Shown piece after piece: positions 11,243 to 19,448 of a stretch of DNA of 64,000 nucleotides. The notes under the pieces were generated by a model that was not told the DNA's origin, searched no databases, and was given only the letters and a program-made list of their open reading frames with translations. Origin of the DNA: CAVPUA01 sp963708805. Its GTDB lineage: Bacteria; Actinomycetota; Actinomycetes; Mycobacteriales; Jatrophihabitantaceae. The stretch lies in NCBI GenBank assembly GCA_963708805.1, contig CAVPUA010000003.1, positions 2,852,001 to 2,916,000 on the forward strand, read 5' to 3'. How positions within the stretch are numbered: the first letter of the stretch is position 1; each line of letters opens with the position of its first letter. The translations under genes were made by a program, and so were the position numbers.

Positions 11243-11899
11243 GTGTCGGAGCTGCGAATCATCCGGGCCGGTCTGGTGCCCTACGAGCAGGCCTGGCGGA
11301 TGCAGCGCGAGATCCACGCCGCCCGCGTCGACGGTGCCGCGCCCGACACCGTGCTGCTGCTCGAGCACCCGTCGGTCTACACCGCCGGCAAGCGCACCGA
11401 ACCGTTCGAGCGGCCCTTCGACGGCACGCCGGTCATCGACGTCGACCGCGGCGGAAAGATCACCTGGCACGGTCCCGGCCAGCTCGTCGGCTACCCGATC
11501 GTGGCGCTGCCCGACCCGATCGACGTCGTCGCCTACGTCCGGCGGATGGAGCAGGTCCTCATCGACGTCTGCGCCGAACTCGGCGTCGACGGCCGTCCGG
11601 GTCGAGGGGCGAAGCGGCGCCTGGCTGCCGGCCGACGACACGCGGCCCGAGCGCAAGATCGCCGCGATCGGCATCCGGGTCGCGCGCGGCGTCACCTTGC
11701 ACGGCTTCGCGATCAACGCCGACCCCGACCTGGCGCAAGTTCGCCAACTTCATCCCGTGTGGCATCGCCGACGCCGGCGTCACGTCGCTGTCGGCCGAAC
11801 TCGGTCGCGATGTCACCGTCGCCGAGATCATCCCGATGGTCGAGAAGCACCTGCCGGCCCTGCTCGGACTGCCGCCGTGCCCGTACGGCCGGCGCCTGA
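11243..11899 (+). CDS. lipB: Lipoyl(octanoyl) transferase, three frameshifts
   Basis: LipB moves octanoyl groups from acyl carrier protein to lipoyl domains. GTG 11243 starts SELRIIRAGLVPYEQAW. Motifs are LLLEHPSVYTAGKRTE, RGGKITWHGPGQLVGYPI, and, after an extra base near 11594, GAWLPADDTRPERKIAAIGI with the family Lys and GVTLHGFAIN. A second extra base (context GCGCAAG, near 11735) leads to FANFIPCGIADAGVTSLS with the catalytic Cys. A third near the end gives a stop at 11899. The corrected protein is about 218 aa. lipA follows after one small gene, so lipoate synthesis genes cluster with lpd and sucB. Confidence 0.9.
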   Translation: MSELRIIRAGLVPYEQAWRMQREIHAARVDGAAPDTVLLLEHPSVYTAGKRTEPFERPFDGTPVIDVDRGGKITWHGPGQLVGYPIVALPDPIDVVAYVRRMEQVLIDVCAELGVDGRPGRGAKRRLAAGRRHAARAQDRRDRHPGRARRHLARLRDQRRPRPGASSPTSSRVASPTPASRRCRPNSVAMSPSPRSSRWSRSTCRPCSDCRRARTAGA

Positions 11900-11903
11900 G
11901 CCG

Positions 11904-12242
11904 ATGTCACGGCACGTCCAGGCCCGCAGCGAGCCGCGTCGCCCGGCTCGGCGCTGTCGCGATGCTGTGGCTGGCCGGCCTGGGCGTCGGCTTCTACGCG
12001 ATCCTGAGCGTCGGCGCCCGCTACGGGTGCGCCCGGAACGACAAGGGCCTGGCCTGCGCGGACGACCGGCACGGCGCTGGGCGGTCTGCTCATCGTCGCC
12101 GTGATCCTCGTCGTCACGGCCGGCACAGTGCTCAGCCAGGACGCCGTCGAGCTGGCGCGATCGCGTCATCCGGATCGCGGTCGCGCTCGTGCTGCTCGCG
12201 GCCTGCTTGCTCGGCGCGCACGCCCTGCTCGCGACGGTCTGA
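11904..12242 (+). CDS. Small membrane protein between lipB and lipA, about 110 aa, three frameshifts
   Basis: ATG 11904 lies 4 nt after the lipB stop. Read across three single extra bases, the product has an Arg-rich N-terminus and then helices LGAVAMLWLAGLGVGFYAI, LLIVAVILVVTAGTVLSQ and IRIAVALVLLAACLLGAHAL, ending at TGA 12242. Two Cys (RYGCARNDKGLACADD) sit in the loop between the first and second helices. This predicts a three-helix integral membrane protein. I do not recognise the family; its place between lipB and lipA suggests co-expression but not a role in lipoylation. Confidence 0.6.
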
Positions 12243-12278
12243 CGCCGCGTCCGCTCGGGCGCGCGTACTGTTCTTGGG

Positions 12279-13218
12279 GTGACTCTCGCACCATCGACAC
12301 CCGGTTCGGACGGCCGAAAACTGCTGCGCATCGAGCAGCGCAACGCCGACGACGCCGATCGAGCGCAAGCCGGAGTGGATCAAGACGCGGGCCAAGATGG
12401 GCCCCGAGTACACCGAGCTGCAGGCGCTGGTGAAGCGCGAGGGCCTGCACACGGTCTGCCAGGCGGCCGGTTGCCCGAACATCTACGAGTGCTGGGAAGA
12501 CCGCGAGGCAACCTTCCTCATCGGCGGCGACCAGTGCACCCGGCGCTGTGACTTCTGCCAGATCGACACCGGCAAGCCGCAGCCTCTCGATCGCGACGAA
12601 CCGCGCCGCGTCGCCGAGAGCGTCCAGGCGATGGGACTGCGCTACGCAACCGTCACCGGCGTCGCGCGTGACGACCTCGACGACGGCGGTGCGTGGCTGT
12701 ACGCCGAGACCGTCCGGCGCATCCACGACCTGAACCCGGGCACCGGCGTCGAGCTGCTGATCCCCGATTTCAACGCCGAACCCGACCAGCTGGCGGAGGT
12801 CTTCTCCTCGCGGCCCGAGGTGCTGGCCCACAACGTCGAGACGGTGCCGCGGATCTTCAAGCGGATCCGCCCCGGCTTCCGCTACGAGCGCTCCCTCGAC
12901 GTCATCCGCGCGGCCCGGGCCTACGGGCTGGTCACGAAGTCGAACCTGATCCTGGGCATGGGCGAGGAGCGCGAGGAGATCAGCCAGGCGCTCATGGATC
13001 TGCACGCGGCCGGCTGCGAGCTGATCACGATCACCCAGTACCTGCGGCCCTCGCCGCGGCACCACCCCGTCGAACGCTGGGTCAAGCCGGATGAGTTCGT
13101 CGAACTGCGCGAGGAGGCCGAAGAGATCGGCTTCGCCGGCGTGATGAGCGGACCGCTGGTGCGCTCGTCCTACCGGGCCGGCCGGCTCTACCAGCAGGCC
13201 ATCGCCGCGCGGGGCTGA
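12279..13218 (+). CDS. lipA: Lipoyl synthase (radical SAM), one frameshift
   Basis: LipA inserts two sulfurs into octanoyl-lipoyl domains. GTG 12279 starts TLAPSTPGSDGRKLLRIEQRNA. One extra base near 12349 is followed by TPIERKPEWIKTRAKMGPEY. Both iron-sulfur clusters are supported: the auxiliary cluster cysteines in VCQAAGCPNIYEC and the radical SAM CTRRCDFC. The C-terminal GPLVRSSYRAG contains the conserved RSSY serine ligand. Length about 312 aa, normal. It is followed at 13259 by the DUF4191 gene, an arrangement seen in other actinobacteria. Confidence 0.95.
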
Positions 13219-13258
13219 TCCGCGGTCGGCTGCCGGCGGGCGACGTATCCTGGGCGGC

Positions 13259-14018
13259 ATGGCTAAGGCACAGGCGGCGCGCCCCGCGAAACCCACGCGT
13301 GAAGAGAAGAAAGCTGTCCGGGCGGCCAAGCGGGCCAAGAGCAAGGAGACTCGCGCCAATCTGTACGAGGCGTTCAAGCTGACCCGCCAGGAAGACAACC
13401 GGTTCATCCCGTATCTGGTCCTGTTCGGCGTACTGGCCGGCGGGATCGTCTTCGCCGTCGTCTACCTGATCACCGGGTCGCTGCTGTACTCGATCCCGCT
13501 GACCGTGCTGGCGATCGTCATCGCCGTCATGCTGACCTTCAGCCGTCGGGCCCAGGCCATGACCTACTCGAAGGCCGAGGGTCAACTCGGCGCGGCGGCC
13601 TGGATGCTGCAGAACCAGCTCAAGGGCGACTGGCGCAAGGAAGAGGCCATCGCCGGCTACGTCCCAGATGGATCTCGTGCACCGCCTCGTCGGTCGCCCG
13701 GGCGTCGTCCTGATCGGCGAAGGCGCGCCGCAACGGGTTCGCGGCCTGATCGCCCAGGAGAAGAAGAAGATCGCGCGGGTTGCCGGCGAGACCCCGATCT
13801 ACGACTTCGTCGTCGGCACCGAGGAGGGCACGGTGCCGCTGCGCAAACTGAACATCACCGTGAACAAGTTGCCGCGCAACCTCACCAAGACCGAGGTGAC
13901 GACGCTCGAGAAGCGCCTCGCCGCGCTCGGCAACCGCCGCCCGCCCGTGCCGCAGGGGCCGATGCCGGCCGGCGCCAAGCAACGCAACGTCCAGCGAGCT
14001 GTGCGCCGCCGGTCGTGA
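13259..14018 (+). CDS. DUF4191 membrane protein, one frameshift
   Basis: ATG 13259 begins a very basic N-terminus (KPTREEKKAVRAAKRAKSKE) followed by LYEAFKLTRQEDNRFIPYLV and two membrane helices (about residues 57-105). After an extra base near 13664 it continues MDLVHRLVGRPGVVLIGEG, QEKKKIARVAGETPIYDFVVG and LPRNLTKTEVTTLEKRLAAL, ending at TGA 14018. This matches the actinobacterial DUF4191 family that lies between lipA and glnA. Function unknown; a basic cytoplasmic N-terminus and a soluble C-terminal domain are visible. It overlaps the RDD gene start by 4 bp (GTGA). Confidence 0.85.
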
Positions 14019-14448
14019 GCGACGTCCAGCCCCCCAGACCTATCGCGGCGAGCGACTGGGTCTGCCGCCCGACGGGCCGGGCTCGATCGCCGACGTGCCA
14101 CCGCGCGTCCTGGCGTTCATCGTCGACTGCGTGGCGTCCGGTCTGGTCGCGGCCCTGTTCGTCGCCGCCTTCGGGCACCGCAGCGGCAGCGCGGCGCTTC
14201 CGGGCAACTGGAGCCTGATCCCGTTCGCGCTCGACTACCTGATCGGGCTTCTGGTCGCGGGCCGGACGCTGGGCATGTACCTGACCGGCCTGCGAGTGGT
14301 GCGCGTCGACCGCCCGGTGGCCGTCGATCCGTGGCGGGCGTTCATCCGGACGCTGCTGCTGGTCCTGATCGTCCCGGCCGTGATCACCGACCGCGACCGG
14401 CGCGGCTTGCACGATCGCGCCACCGGCACGGCCGTCGTCCGGGCGTGA
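14015..14448 (+). CDS. RDD family membrane protein, one frame discontinuity
   Basis: GTG 14015 overlaps the DUF4191 stop. The first codons read SDVQPPRPI, then the family sequence YRGERLGLPPDGPGSIADVP appears in a different frame from 14038. The offset corresponds to one missing base in the C6 run at 14030-14035, or two extra bases, so it is one of the few deletions in the window. The RDD helices follow: VLAFIVDCVASGLVAALFVA, ALDYLIGLLVAGRTLGMYL and TLLLVLIVPAVITDRD, with the RDD Asp pair and the tail DRRGLHDRATGTAVV. Function unknown; RDD proteins include possible ion transporters. It immediately precedes glnA1. Confidence 0.82.
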
Positions 14449-14492
14449 CGAATCTCCGCGCATGACGATCTCATAGCGCGCACACGGCCTCG

Positions 14493-14530
14493 GTAACCTG
14501 CCGGAAACAATCGGGATACGGGGCGGACAC
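14493..14530 (+). promoter_or_regulatory. Putative GlnR box upstream of glnA1
   Basis: GTAAC (14493-14497), six bases, GAAAC (14504-14508), six bases, GATAC (14515-14519), six bases, GACAC (14526-14530). The spacing and the first two half-sites match the known actinobacterial GlnR consensus gTnAC-n6-GaAAC; the last two are weaker. It lies 92-129 bp before the glnA1 start, so GlnR control of glnA1 by nitrogen status is likely by inference. Confidence 0.65.
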
Positions 14531-14621
14531 TGCCCGTTCGTAGGTTTCCGCTACGGCTCGCCGACATACGGGCCGGCACGACAAGTCGCACGTGCCGACA
14601 TGGCCCCAACACGGAGGACGG

Positions 14622-16047
14622 ATGTTCACTAGCGCCGAAGAGGTGTTGAGCTTCATCAAGAAGGAGAATGTCGAGTTCATCGATATTCGGTTCACGGATC
14701 TCCCCGGCGTCCAGCAGCACTTCAATGTGCCTGCCTCGAACTTCAACGAGGGTTCGTTCACCGAGGGCCAGATGTTCGACGGCTCGTCGATCCGCGGTTT
14801 CGCCGCGATCCACAAGTCCGACCTCAAGCTGATCCCGGACCCGGCCACGGCCTACGTCGATCCGTTCCGCAAGGCCAAGACGCTCAACATCAACCACTCG
14901 ATCGTCGAGCCGCGCACCGGCGAGGTCTACGACCGCGACCCGCGCCAGGTGGCCAACAAGGCCGAGGCCTATCTGAAGACCACCGGCATCGCCGACACCG
15001 TCTACTTCGGTCCCGAGGCCGAGTTCTACATCTTCGACGAGGTGCGCTACGAGTCGAAGATGAACGGCGCGTCCTACTTCGTCGATTCCGAAGAGGGCTA
15101 CTGGAACACCGGCCGCGACGAAGAGGGCGGCAACCTCGGCTACAAGACCAACGTCAAGGGCGGCTACTTCCCGGTCAGCCCGTACGACCACTTCGCCGAT
15201 CTGCGCGACGAGATCAGCACCGAACTGATGGCTGCGGGCCTCAAGCTCGAGCGGGCCCACCACGAGGTCGGCACCGGCGGTCAGGCCGAGATCAACTACC
15301 AGTTCAACACGTCTGACGCACGCGGCCGACGAGATCCTGCTGTTCAAGTACATCGTCAAGAACGTCGCCTGGCGCAACGGCAAGTCGGCCACCTTCATGC
15401 CCAAGCCGCTCTTCGGTGACAACGGCTCGGGCATGCACTGCCACCAGTCGTTGTGGAAGGACGGCGAGCCGCTGTTCTACGACGAGCTCGGCTACGCCGG
15501 CCTGTCCGACATCGCCCGCTGGTACGTCGGTGGCCTGCTGCACCACGCCAAGTCGGCGCTGGCCTTCACCAACCCGACGGTGAACTCCTACCACCGACTG
15601 GTGCCGGGCTACGAGGCGCCGGTCAACCTGGTCTACTCGGCCGGTAACCGCTCGGCCTGCATCCGGGTGCCCATCACCGGCACCAGCCCGAAGGCCAAGC
15701 GCATCGAGTACCGCGTGCCCGACCCGTCCTGCAACCCGTACCTCGCCTTCTCGGCGATGCTGATGGCCGGCCTCGACGGCATCAAGAACAAGATCGAGCC
15801 GCCGACGCCGGTCGACAAGGACCTGTACGAGCTGCCCCCGGACGAAGCGGCTTCGATCCCGCAGGTTCCGGGTTCGCTCGGCGAGGTGCTGATCGAACTC
15901 GAGAACGACCACGACTACCTGCTCGAGGGCGGCGTGTTCACCGAGGACCTGATCGGCACCTGGATCGACTACAAGCGCACCAACGAGGTCGACCCGGTCC
16001 GGCTGCGCCCGCACCCGTACGAGTTCGACCTGTACTACAACATCTAG
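14622..16047 (+). CDS. glnA: Glutamine synthetase type I (GlnA1), one frameshift
   Basis: Dodecameric GSI that condenses glutamate and ammonia with ATP. ATG 14622 has GGAGGA 9 nt upstream; a longer upstream ATG at 14592 lacks this. Motifs: MFDGSSIRGFAAIHKSDL (latch region), EAEFYIF, VNPTVNSYHRLVPGYEAP-type ATP region (TNPTVNSYHRLVPG), KAKRIEYRVPDPSCNPYLAF. The adenylylation segment DLYELPPDE has its Tyr codon at 15826-15828, matching the target of GlnE encoded at 33042. One extra T near 15313 breaks the frame; corrected length is about 474 aa. A GlnR-type box lies upstream and a strong hairpin downstream. Confidence 0.96.
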
Positions 16048-16082
16048 GCAACACCTGGGCTGCATCTAGGCTGCAGACGCTT

Positions 16083-16117
16083 CGCAGGCCCCCGGAACAC
16101 CGTCCCGGGGGCCTGCG
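16083..16117 (+). terminator. Hairpin terminator after glnA1
   Basis: A perfect 13-bp stem (16083-16095 pairing with 16105-16117) and a 9-nt loop begin 35 bp after the glnA1 stop. The stem is GC-only apart from one A-T pair. No U tract follows, which is usual for high-GC actinobacterial terminators. Confidence 0.75.
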
Positions 16118-16276
16118 GTCTGTCGGCGCCCGGCTGCTTTGTGCCTCAATCGTGGGTTGTCACCGCGGATTCGAAGGCTCACCACCCACAATCCATGCAC
16201 AAGCCGGGGTTGCGCTAGCGTCGCCTCATGGCCTTTCCGGGCGCCCTGGCGGCGGTGCACGGATCGGGAGCCGGAC

Positions 16277-16734
16277 GTGAGTGACCGGCCGGACAGCCAC
16301 CCCGACCTTCCCCTGGATCCGGACACGCCACCGCTGCATCTGCGGCCCACCCCGATGGCCCTGGTGTTCGGCGGTGGCCTGGTCGGGACGCTGGCGAGGT
16401 ACGGGCTGGCGCAACTCGCGCCGAGCCGCACCGGTAGCTGGCCCTGGGGAACGTTCACGGCCAATCTGGTGGGCGCCTTCGTACTCGGCGTCCTTCTCGA
16501 AGCGCTGGCCCGAAACGGGCCCGATGACGGTTGGCGGCAACGCACGCGACTGCTCGTCGGCACCGGCTTCTGCGGCGGGCTCACGACCTACAGCACGTTC
16601 GCCACCGAGGCCGGCCTTCTGGTCCGCTCGCACGACGCGGCTCTTGCCGTCGCCTACCTGTTCGTGAGCCTGGCCGGAGGTCTGCTGCGACGATCGCCGG
16701 GATCGCCATCGCGGCCCGACGGCAAACCACATGA
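16277..16734 (+). CDS. crcB: Fluoride channel CrcB, first copy, one missing base near the end
   Basis: GTG 16277 (SDRPDSHPDLPLDPDTP) starts an acidic cytoplasmic leader, followed by four helices beginning MALVFGGGLVGTLARYGLAQ. Family motifs are GTFTANLVGAFVLG (pore Asn) and GFCGGLTTYSTFATE (the central Na+-site and Phe-box region). Near 16687 one base appears to be missing (CTGCTG then CGACG), after which ATIAGIAIAARRQTT ends at TGA 16734. Fluc channels work as dual-topology dimers. Here a second homologue overlaps by 4 bp, suggesting an obligate heterodimer. Confidence 0.9.
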
Positions 16735-17093
16735 CGACGCTGCTCATCGCGCTGGCCGGTGGCCTGGGCGCCGTGGCGCGGTTCGTCCTGGACGGGGCGG
16801 TCCGTCGGCGCTGGCCGAGCGAGTTCCCCTGGGCCACCGTGATCATCAACGTGAGTGGATCACTGCTACTCGGCATCCTGACCGGCCTGGTGATCTATCA
16901 CGGCCAGCCGACGGACCTGAAGTTGATCGTGGGCACCGGTTTCTGCGGCGGTTACACGACGTTCAGCACGGCCAGCTTCGAGACGGTACGGCTCGCTCAA
17001 CGCAAGGCGTACGGGCCCGCCGTCGCCAACGGACTCGGAACCCTCGCCCTGACGGTGGGTGCGAGCGCGCTCGGTCTGCTCGCCGTCCGTTGA
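16731..17093 (+). CDS. crcB: Fluoride channel CrcB, second copy
   Basis: ATG 16731 overlaps the first crcB stop (ATGA), so translation is probably coupled. The 120-aa product has four helices, the pore Asn in PWATVIINVSGSLLLG and the motif GTGFCGGYTTFSTASFE. It is unbroken. Paired crcB genes in actinobacteria and firmicutes encode two subunits of opposite membrane orientation that export fluoride. I found no convincing fluoride riboswitch in 16118-16276. Confidence 0.92.
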   Translation: MTTLLIALAGGLGAVARFVLDGAVRRRWPSEFPWATVIINVSGSLLLGILTGLVIYHGQPTDLKLIVGTGFCGGYTTFSTASFETVRLAQRKAYGPAVANGLGTLALTVGASALGLLAVR

Positions 17094-17118
17094 CGGTGCC
17101 GGCTGCCACACTGCTCGA

Positions 17119-17489
17119 ATGGCGTACGACGAAGAACTGGCTGAACGGATTCGCGAGGTGCTGGCGCCTGAGCAGGGCGTCACCGAGCGCCGCATGTTCG
17201 GCGGGCTCGCCTTCTTGATCAACGGCCACATCTCGGTCTCGGCCAGCCGCACCGGCGGCCTGATGCTGCGCGTCGAGAACGATCAGGCCGAGGCCCTGCT
17301 GCGCGAGCCGCACGTCGAGCCGTTCGAGATGCGCGGCCGTCCGGCCAAGGGCTGGCTCCGCGTCGGCCTCGCCGCACTGTCCAGCGACGACGACTTGCGG
17401 CGCTGGGTGGGCTACGGCGTCACTACGCCCGCGCCCTGCCGCCAAATATGGGCATCCGAAGAGCGCGCGCCGGCTGGCCGTCGTGGTGA
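17119..17489 (+). CDS. TfoX N-terminal-domain protein, C-terminus uncertain
   Basis: ATG 17119 starts MAYDEELAERIREVLAPEQG, followed by VTERRMFGGLAFLINGHISV and MLRVENDQAEALLREPHVEPF, which match the TfoX_N domain. In this domain the MFGG motif is typical of stand-alone actinobacterial members. Near the end WVGYGVTYARALPP requires one missing base around 17426, and the exact stop cannot be fixed (17489 is the first stop in the corrected frame). Standalone members have no established role; competence regulation as in TfoX should not be assumed. The 3' end overlaps the possible start of the next gene. Confidence 0.75.
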
Positions 17490-18289
17490 TCGCTCTCGCG
17501 GCTGGACTCCGGCTGCACCTCGACCGCGACTGCGACCCGCGGCACCGGCGGCGACGACCTCCGCGCCGAGCACCTCGCCCGCACGACCGCAACGACGACC
17601 CCGCCGGCAACGAGCACCTCGGCCGACCGCGGTGACCCGACGGTGTCGACCGCGCCACCGATACCGCCGGTCTCGGCGGCGGCGAGCGCGGCCGGGCTGC
17701 TCGACGTCCGCACGATCGTCCCGGACGCGATCATCGATCTGCGTTACGCGACGCACCGACAACTTCACCCACGTCCAGCTGTATCCGTCCGATGCCCGGT
17801 GCCTGGTCCATCAGACGATGGCGCGCGGGGCTGATGACGGCCGCGGCCCGGCTGCGCTCGCTGGGCGACGTGCTCGTCTTCTGGGACTGCTACCGCCCGC
17901 ACGCCGTCCAGGTGCAGCATGTTCCAGATCGTGCCCAATCCGAACTGGGTCGCCCGCCCCGGCGACTACGCCTACAGCCACGAGGCGGCCCGTTCGGTCG
18001 ACGTCACCCTCGCACTCGCCGCCGGCGGCACCTGCGCGCCGTCCGACGCCGCCGACGCCGATCGCAAGGCCACTGCCTGCTCGACATGGGCACCGGCTTC
18101 GACGACTTCACCGACCGCGCCCACGCGTACGCGACGACGGGTGTGACGAACGCCGAACAGGCCGACCGCGCGCGGCTGCGCACCGCGATGAACGCCGGCG
18201 GCCTGACCGTCTACTCCGGCGAATGGTGGCACTTCGACGGGCCGGGTGCCGCCGTCAAGCGCCCGATCTTGTCGGTCCCGGTCGACTGA
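17448..18289 (+). CDS. D-Ala-D-Ala dipeptidase (VanX/DdpX-like, M15D), secreted, many frameshifts
   Basis: The probable start is ATG 17448 (MGIRRA). After an extra base it reads RLAVVVIALAA as a secretion signal, then a low-complexity Thr/Ala/Pro linker. The enzyme domain begins LLDVRTIVPDAIIDLRYATH and continues DNFTHVQLYPSDARCLVH. It then shows the zinc motif YSHEAARSVDVTLA (SxHxxGxAxD-like; here the Gly position is Ala-Arg) and the catalytic EWWHFDGPG, ending at TGA 18289. VanX-type enzymes hydrolyse D-Ala-D-Ala. Secreted actinobacterial relatives probably act on cell-wall turnover products; a vancomycin resistance role has no support here because vanH and vanA are absent. Confidence 0.75.
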
Positions 18290-18306
18290 GGGCGATACTC
18301 GATCAC

Positions 18307-18896
18307 ATGCGAGCCGTCCTCGCCCTGGCCACCGCGATGGCGCTGCTGGTGGCCTGCTCGTCGGCATCGGCCGGCCATCAATCGGCGGCGAGCAGCGATT
18401 CGAACGTGGTCGACGGCATCACGATCCCGCCGCCGTACGTGAAGCCGGTCGGCACCGTGGTGCCCGGTCCGACGAGCTGCCCGAGCGATTTCGCGTCGAC
18501 ACTCGCGTTGGCCGCCGGTGGTGCCTCGTACGTCCAGACCGAGCAGTCGTCGGCCCATCTGCTCAGCTGCACGTACCACGTCGTCGAGGGTGCCGCGCCG
18601 GCGCCTGCTCACGGTCGGTCATCATCGTCAACACCGAGCCCCAGGCCTACCAGGCGTTCGACCGGTGGAACGTCGAGACCGGCCAGAACTCGATGTGGAC
18701 GAGCAATCCGGCGCTGCAGCCGACTCCGGTCTACGGGATCGGTATCGAAGCCGAGTGGGTTCCGGCGTTGCTCGAACTCGGAACCGGGAACGACACGACC
18801 TGGGTCTCGGTGACCCTGACGTGCCCCGGCAACACGCCCGCCGTCCTCGCGCTGGCCGAATCGCTGGCCCGAGCCGGACTCGCGTCGAGCGCCTAG
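18307..18896 (+). CDS. Putative lipoprotein, unknown function, two frameshifts
   Basis: ATG 18307 starts a classical lipoprotein signal: MRAVLALATAMALLVACSS with the lipobox Cys at residue 17. After a Ser/Ala-rich linker the domain has PGPTSCPSDF, LLSCTYHVV, INTEPQAYQAFDRWN-like (VNTEPQAYQAFDRWNVETG) and VTLTCPGNTPAVLALAESLA. Three Cys in the mature part could include a disulfide. Extra bases near 18600 and 18620 disrupt the frame. I do not recognise the family with certainty; the size and Cys pattern recall DUF3558-like actinobacterial lipoproteins. Confidence 0.7.
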
Positions 18897-18935
18897 ATCC
18901 GTGAGAGGTGACCGACTCCCGGGTACCACGTGATC

Positions 18936-19112
18936 ATGACCAACGAACAGATCGGAACGACGCGAGCCAACCAGCCGATCGAGAAGATCGATTCGGCCGA
19001 GGGCATTGTGGACGCCGAACGCGAGCACGAACGCGAGATTTCAGCCGATCGGCACCAGATCGGCACCACGCGCGGCGGCCAGCCGATCGAAGAGGTCGAC
19101 CACTCGGACTAA
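18936..19112 (+). CDS. 58-aa protein with an internal repeat
   Basis: ATG 18936 (or 18930) encodes MTNEQIGTTRANQPIEKID, an acidic middle (DAEREHEREISADRH), then QIGTTRGGQPIEEVDHSD. The motif QIGTTRxxQPIExxD therefore occurs twice in 58 aa. The two DNA copies differ mostly at wobble positions, which supports selection on protein. No signal peptide or helix-spanning segment is present; it is hydrophilic and probably extended or disordered. Its stop overlaps the convergent DksA-like gene stop. Not a family I recognise. Confidence 0.6.
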   Translation: MTNEQIGTTRANQPIEKIDSAEGIVDAEREHEREISADRHQIGTTRGGQPIEEVDHSD

Positions 19113-19448
19113 CGGCTCGCGCAGGTGATGCACAGCCGCGTCGTCGGTCGGGCGACCAGTCGCTGATCGGTGATCGAGCCGCCGCATCGCTCGCACGTCT
19201 CCGTAGCGCCCGTCCGCCAAACGCAAGAGTGCGGCCTCGAGTTGGCCGAGTTCAGCTTCAGCCCTCGTGGTCATCAGGATCAACTGTGATCGTTCGAAGG
19301 CGATGGTCGCTCCCTCGGGGTCGTGCTCGTCGTCGACGTTGGCATCACGCGTGGCCTCGACCAGTTCGGCCAGCTCGCGCTGCCGATCGCTCAGCTGAGA
19401 CGTGAGCGCCCGCTTCCGAGCGAGGAGCAACGGCTCATAAGCGGTCAG
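19109..19448 (-). CDS. DksA/TraR-type C4 zinc-finger protein, one frameshift
   Basis: A helical hairpin-like N-terminus (LTSQLSDRQRELAELVEATR, then FERSQLILMTTRAEAELGQLEAAL) is followed by LADGRYG. After one extra base near 19200 comes CERCGGSITDQRLVARP and CITCASR, a complete four-cysteine finger typical of DksA/TraR. These small actinobacterial members may bind the RNA polymerase secondary channel. The start is uncertain: the reading frame opens right at the upstream ligase stop, and CTG 19448 overlapping that TGA is the simplest choice. Convergent with the small repeat protein. Confidence 0.7.

Noticed and set aside
17448..18289. Vancomycin-resistance gene (VanX)
   Set aside because: Only the dipeptidase is present, with a secretion signal and no vanH, vanA, vanR or vanS. 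A cell-wall turnover enzyme fits better.
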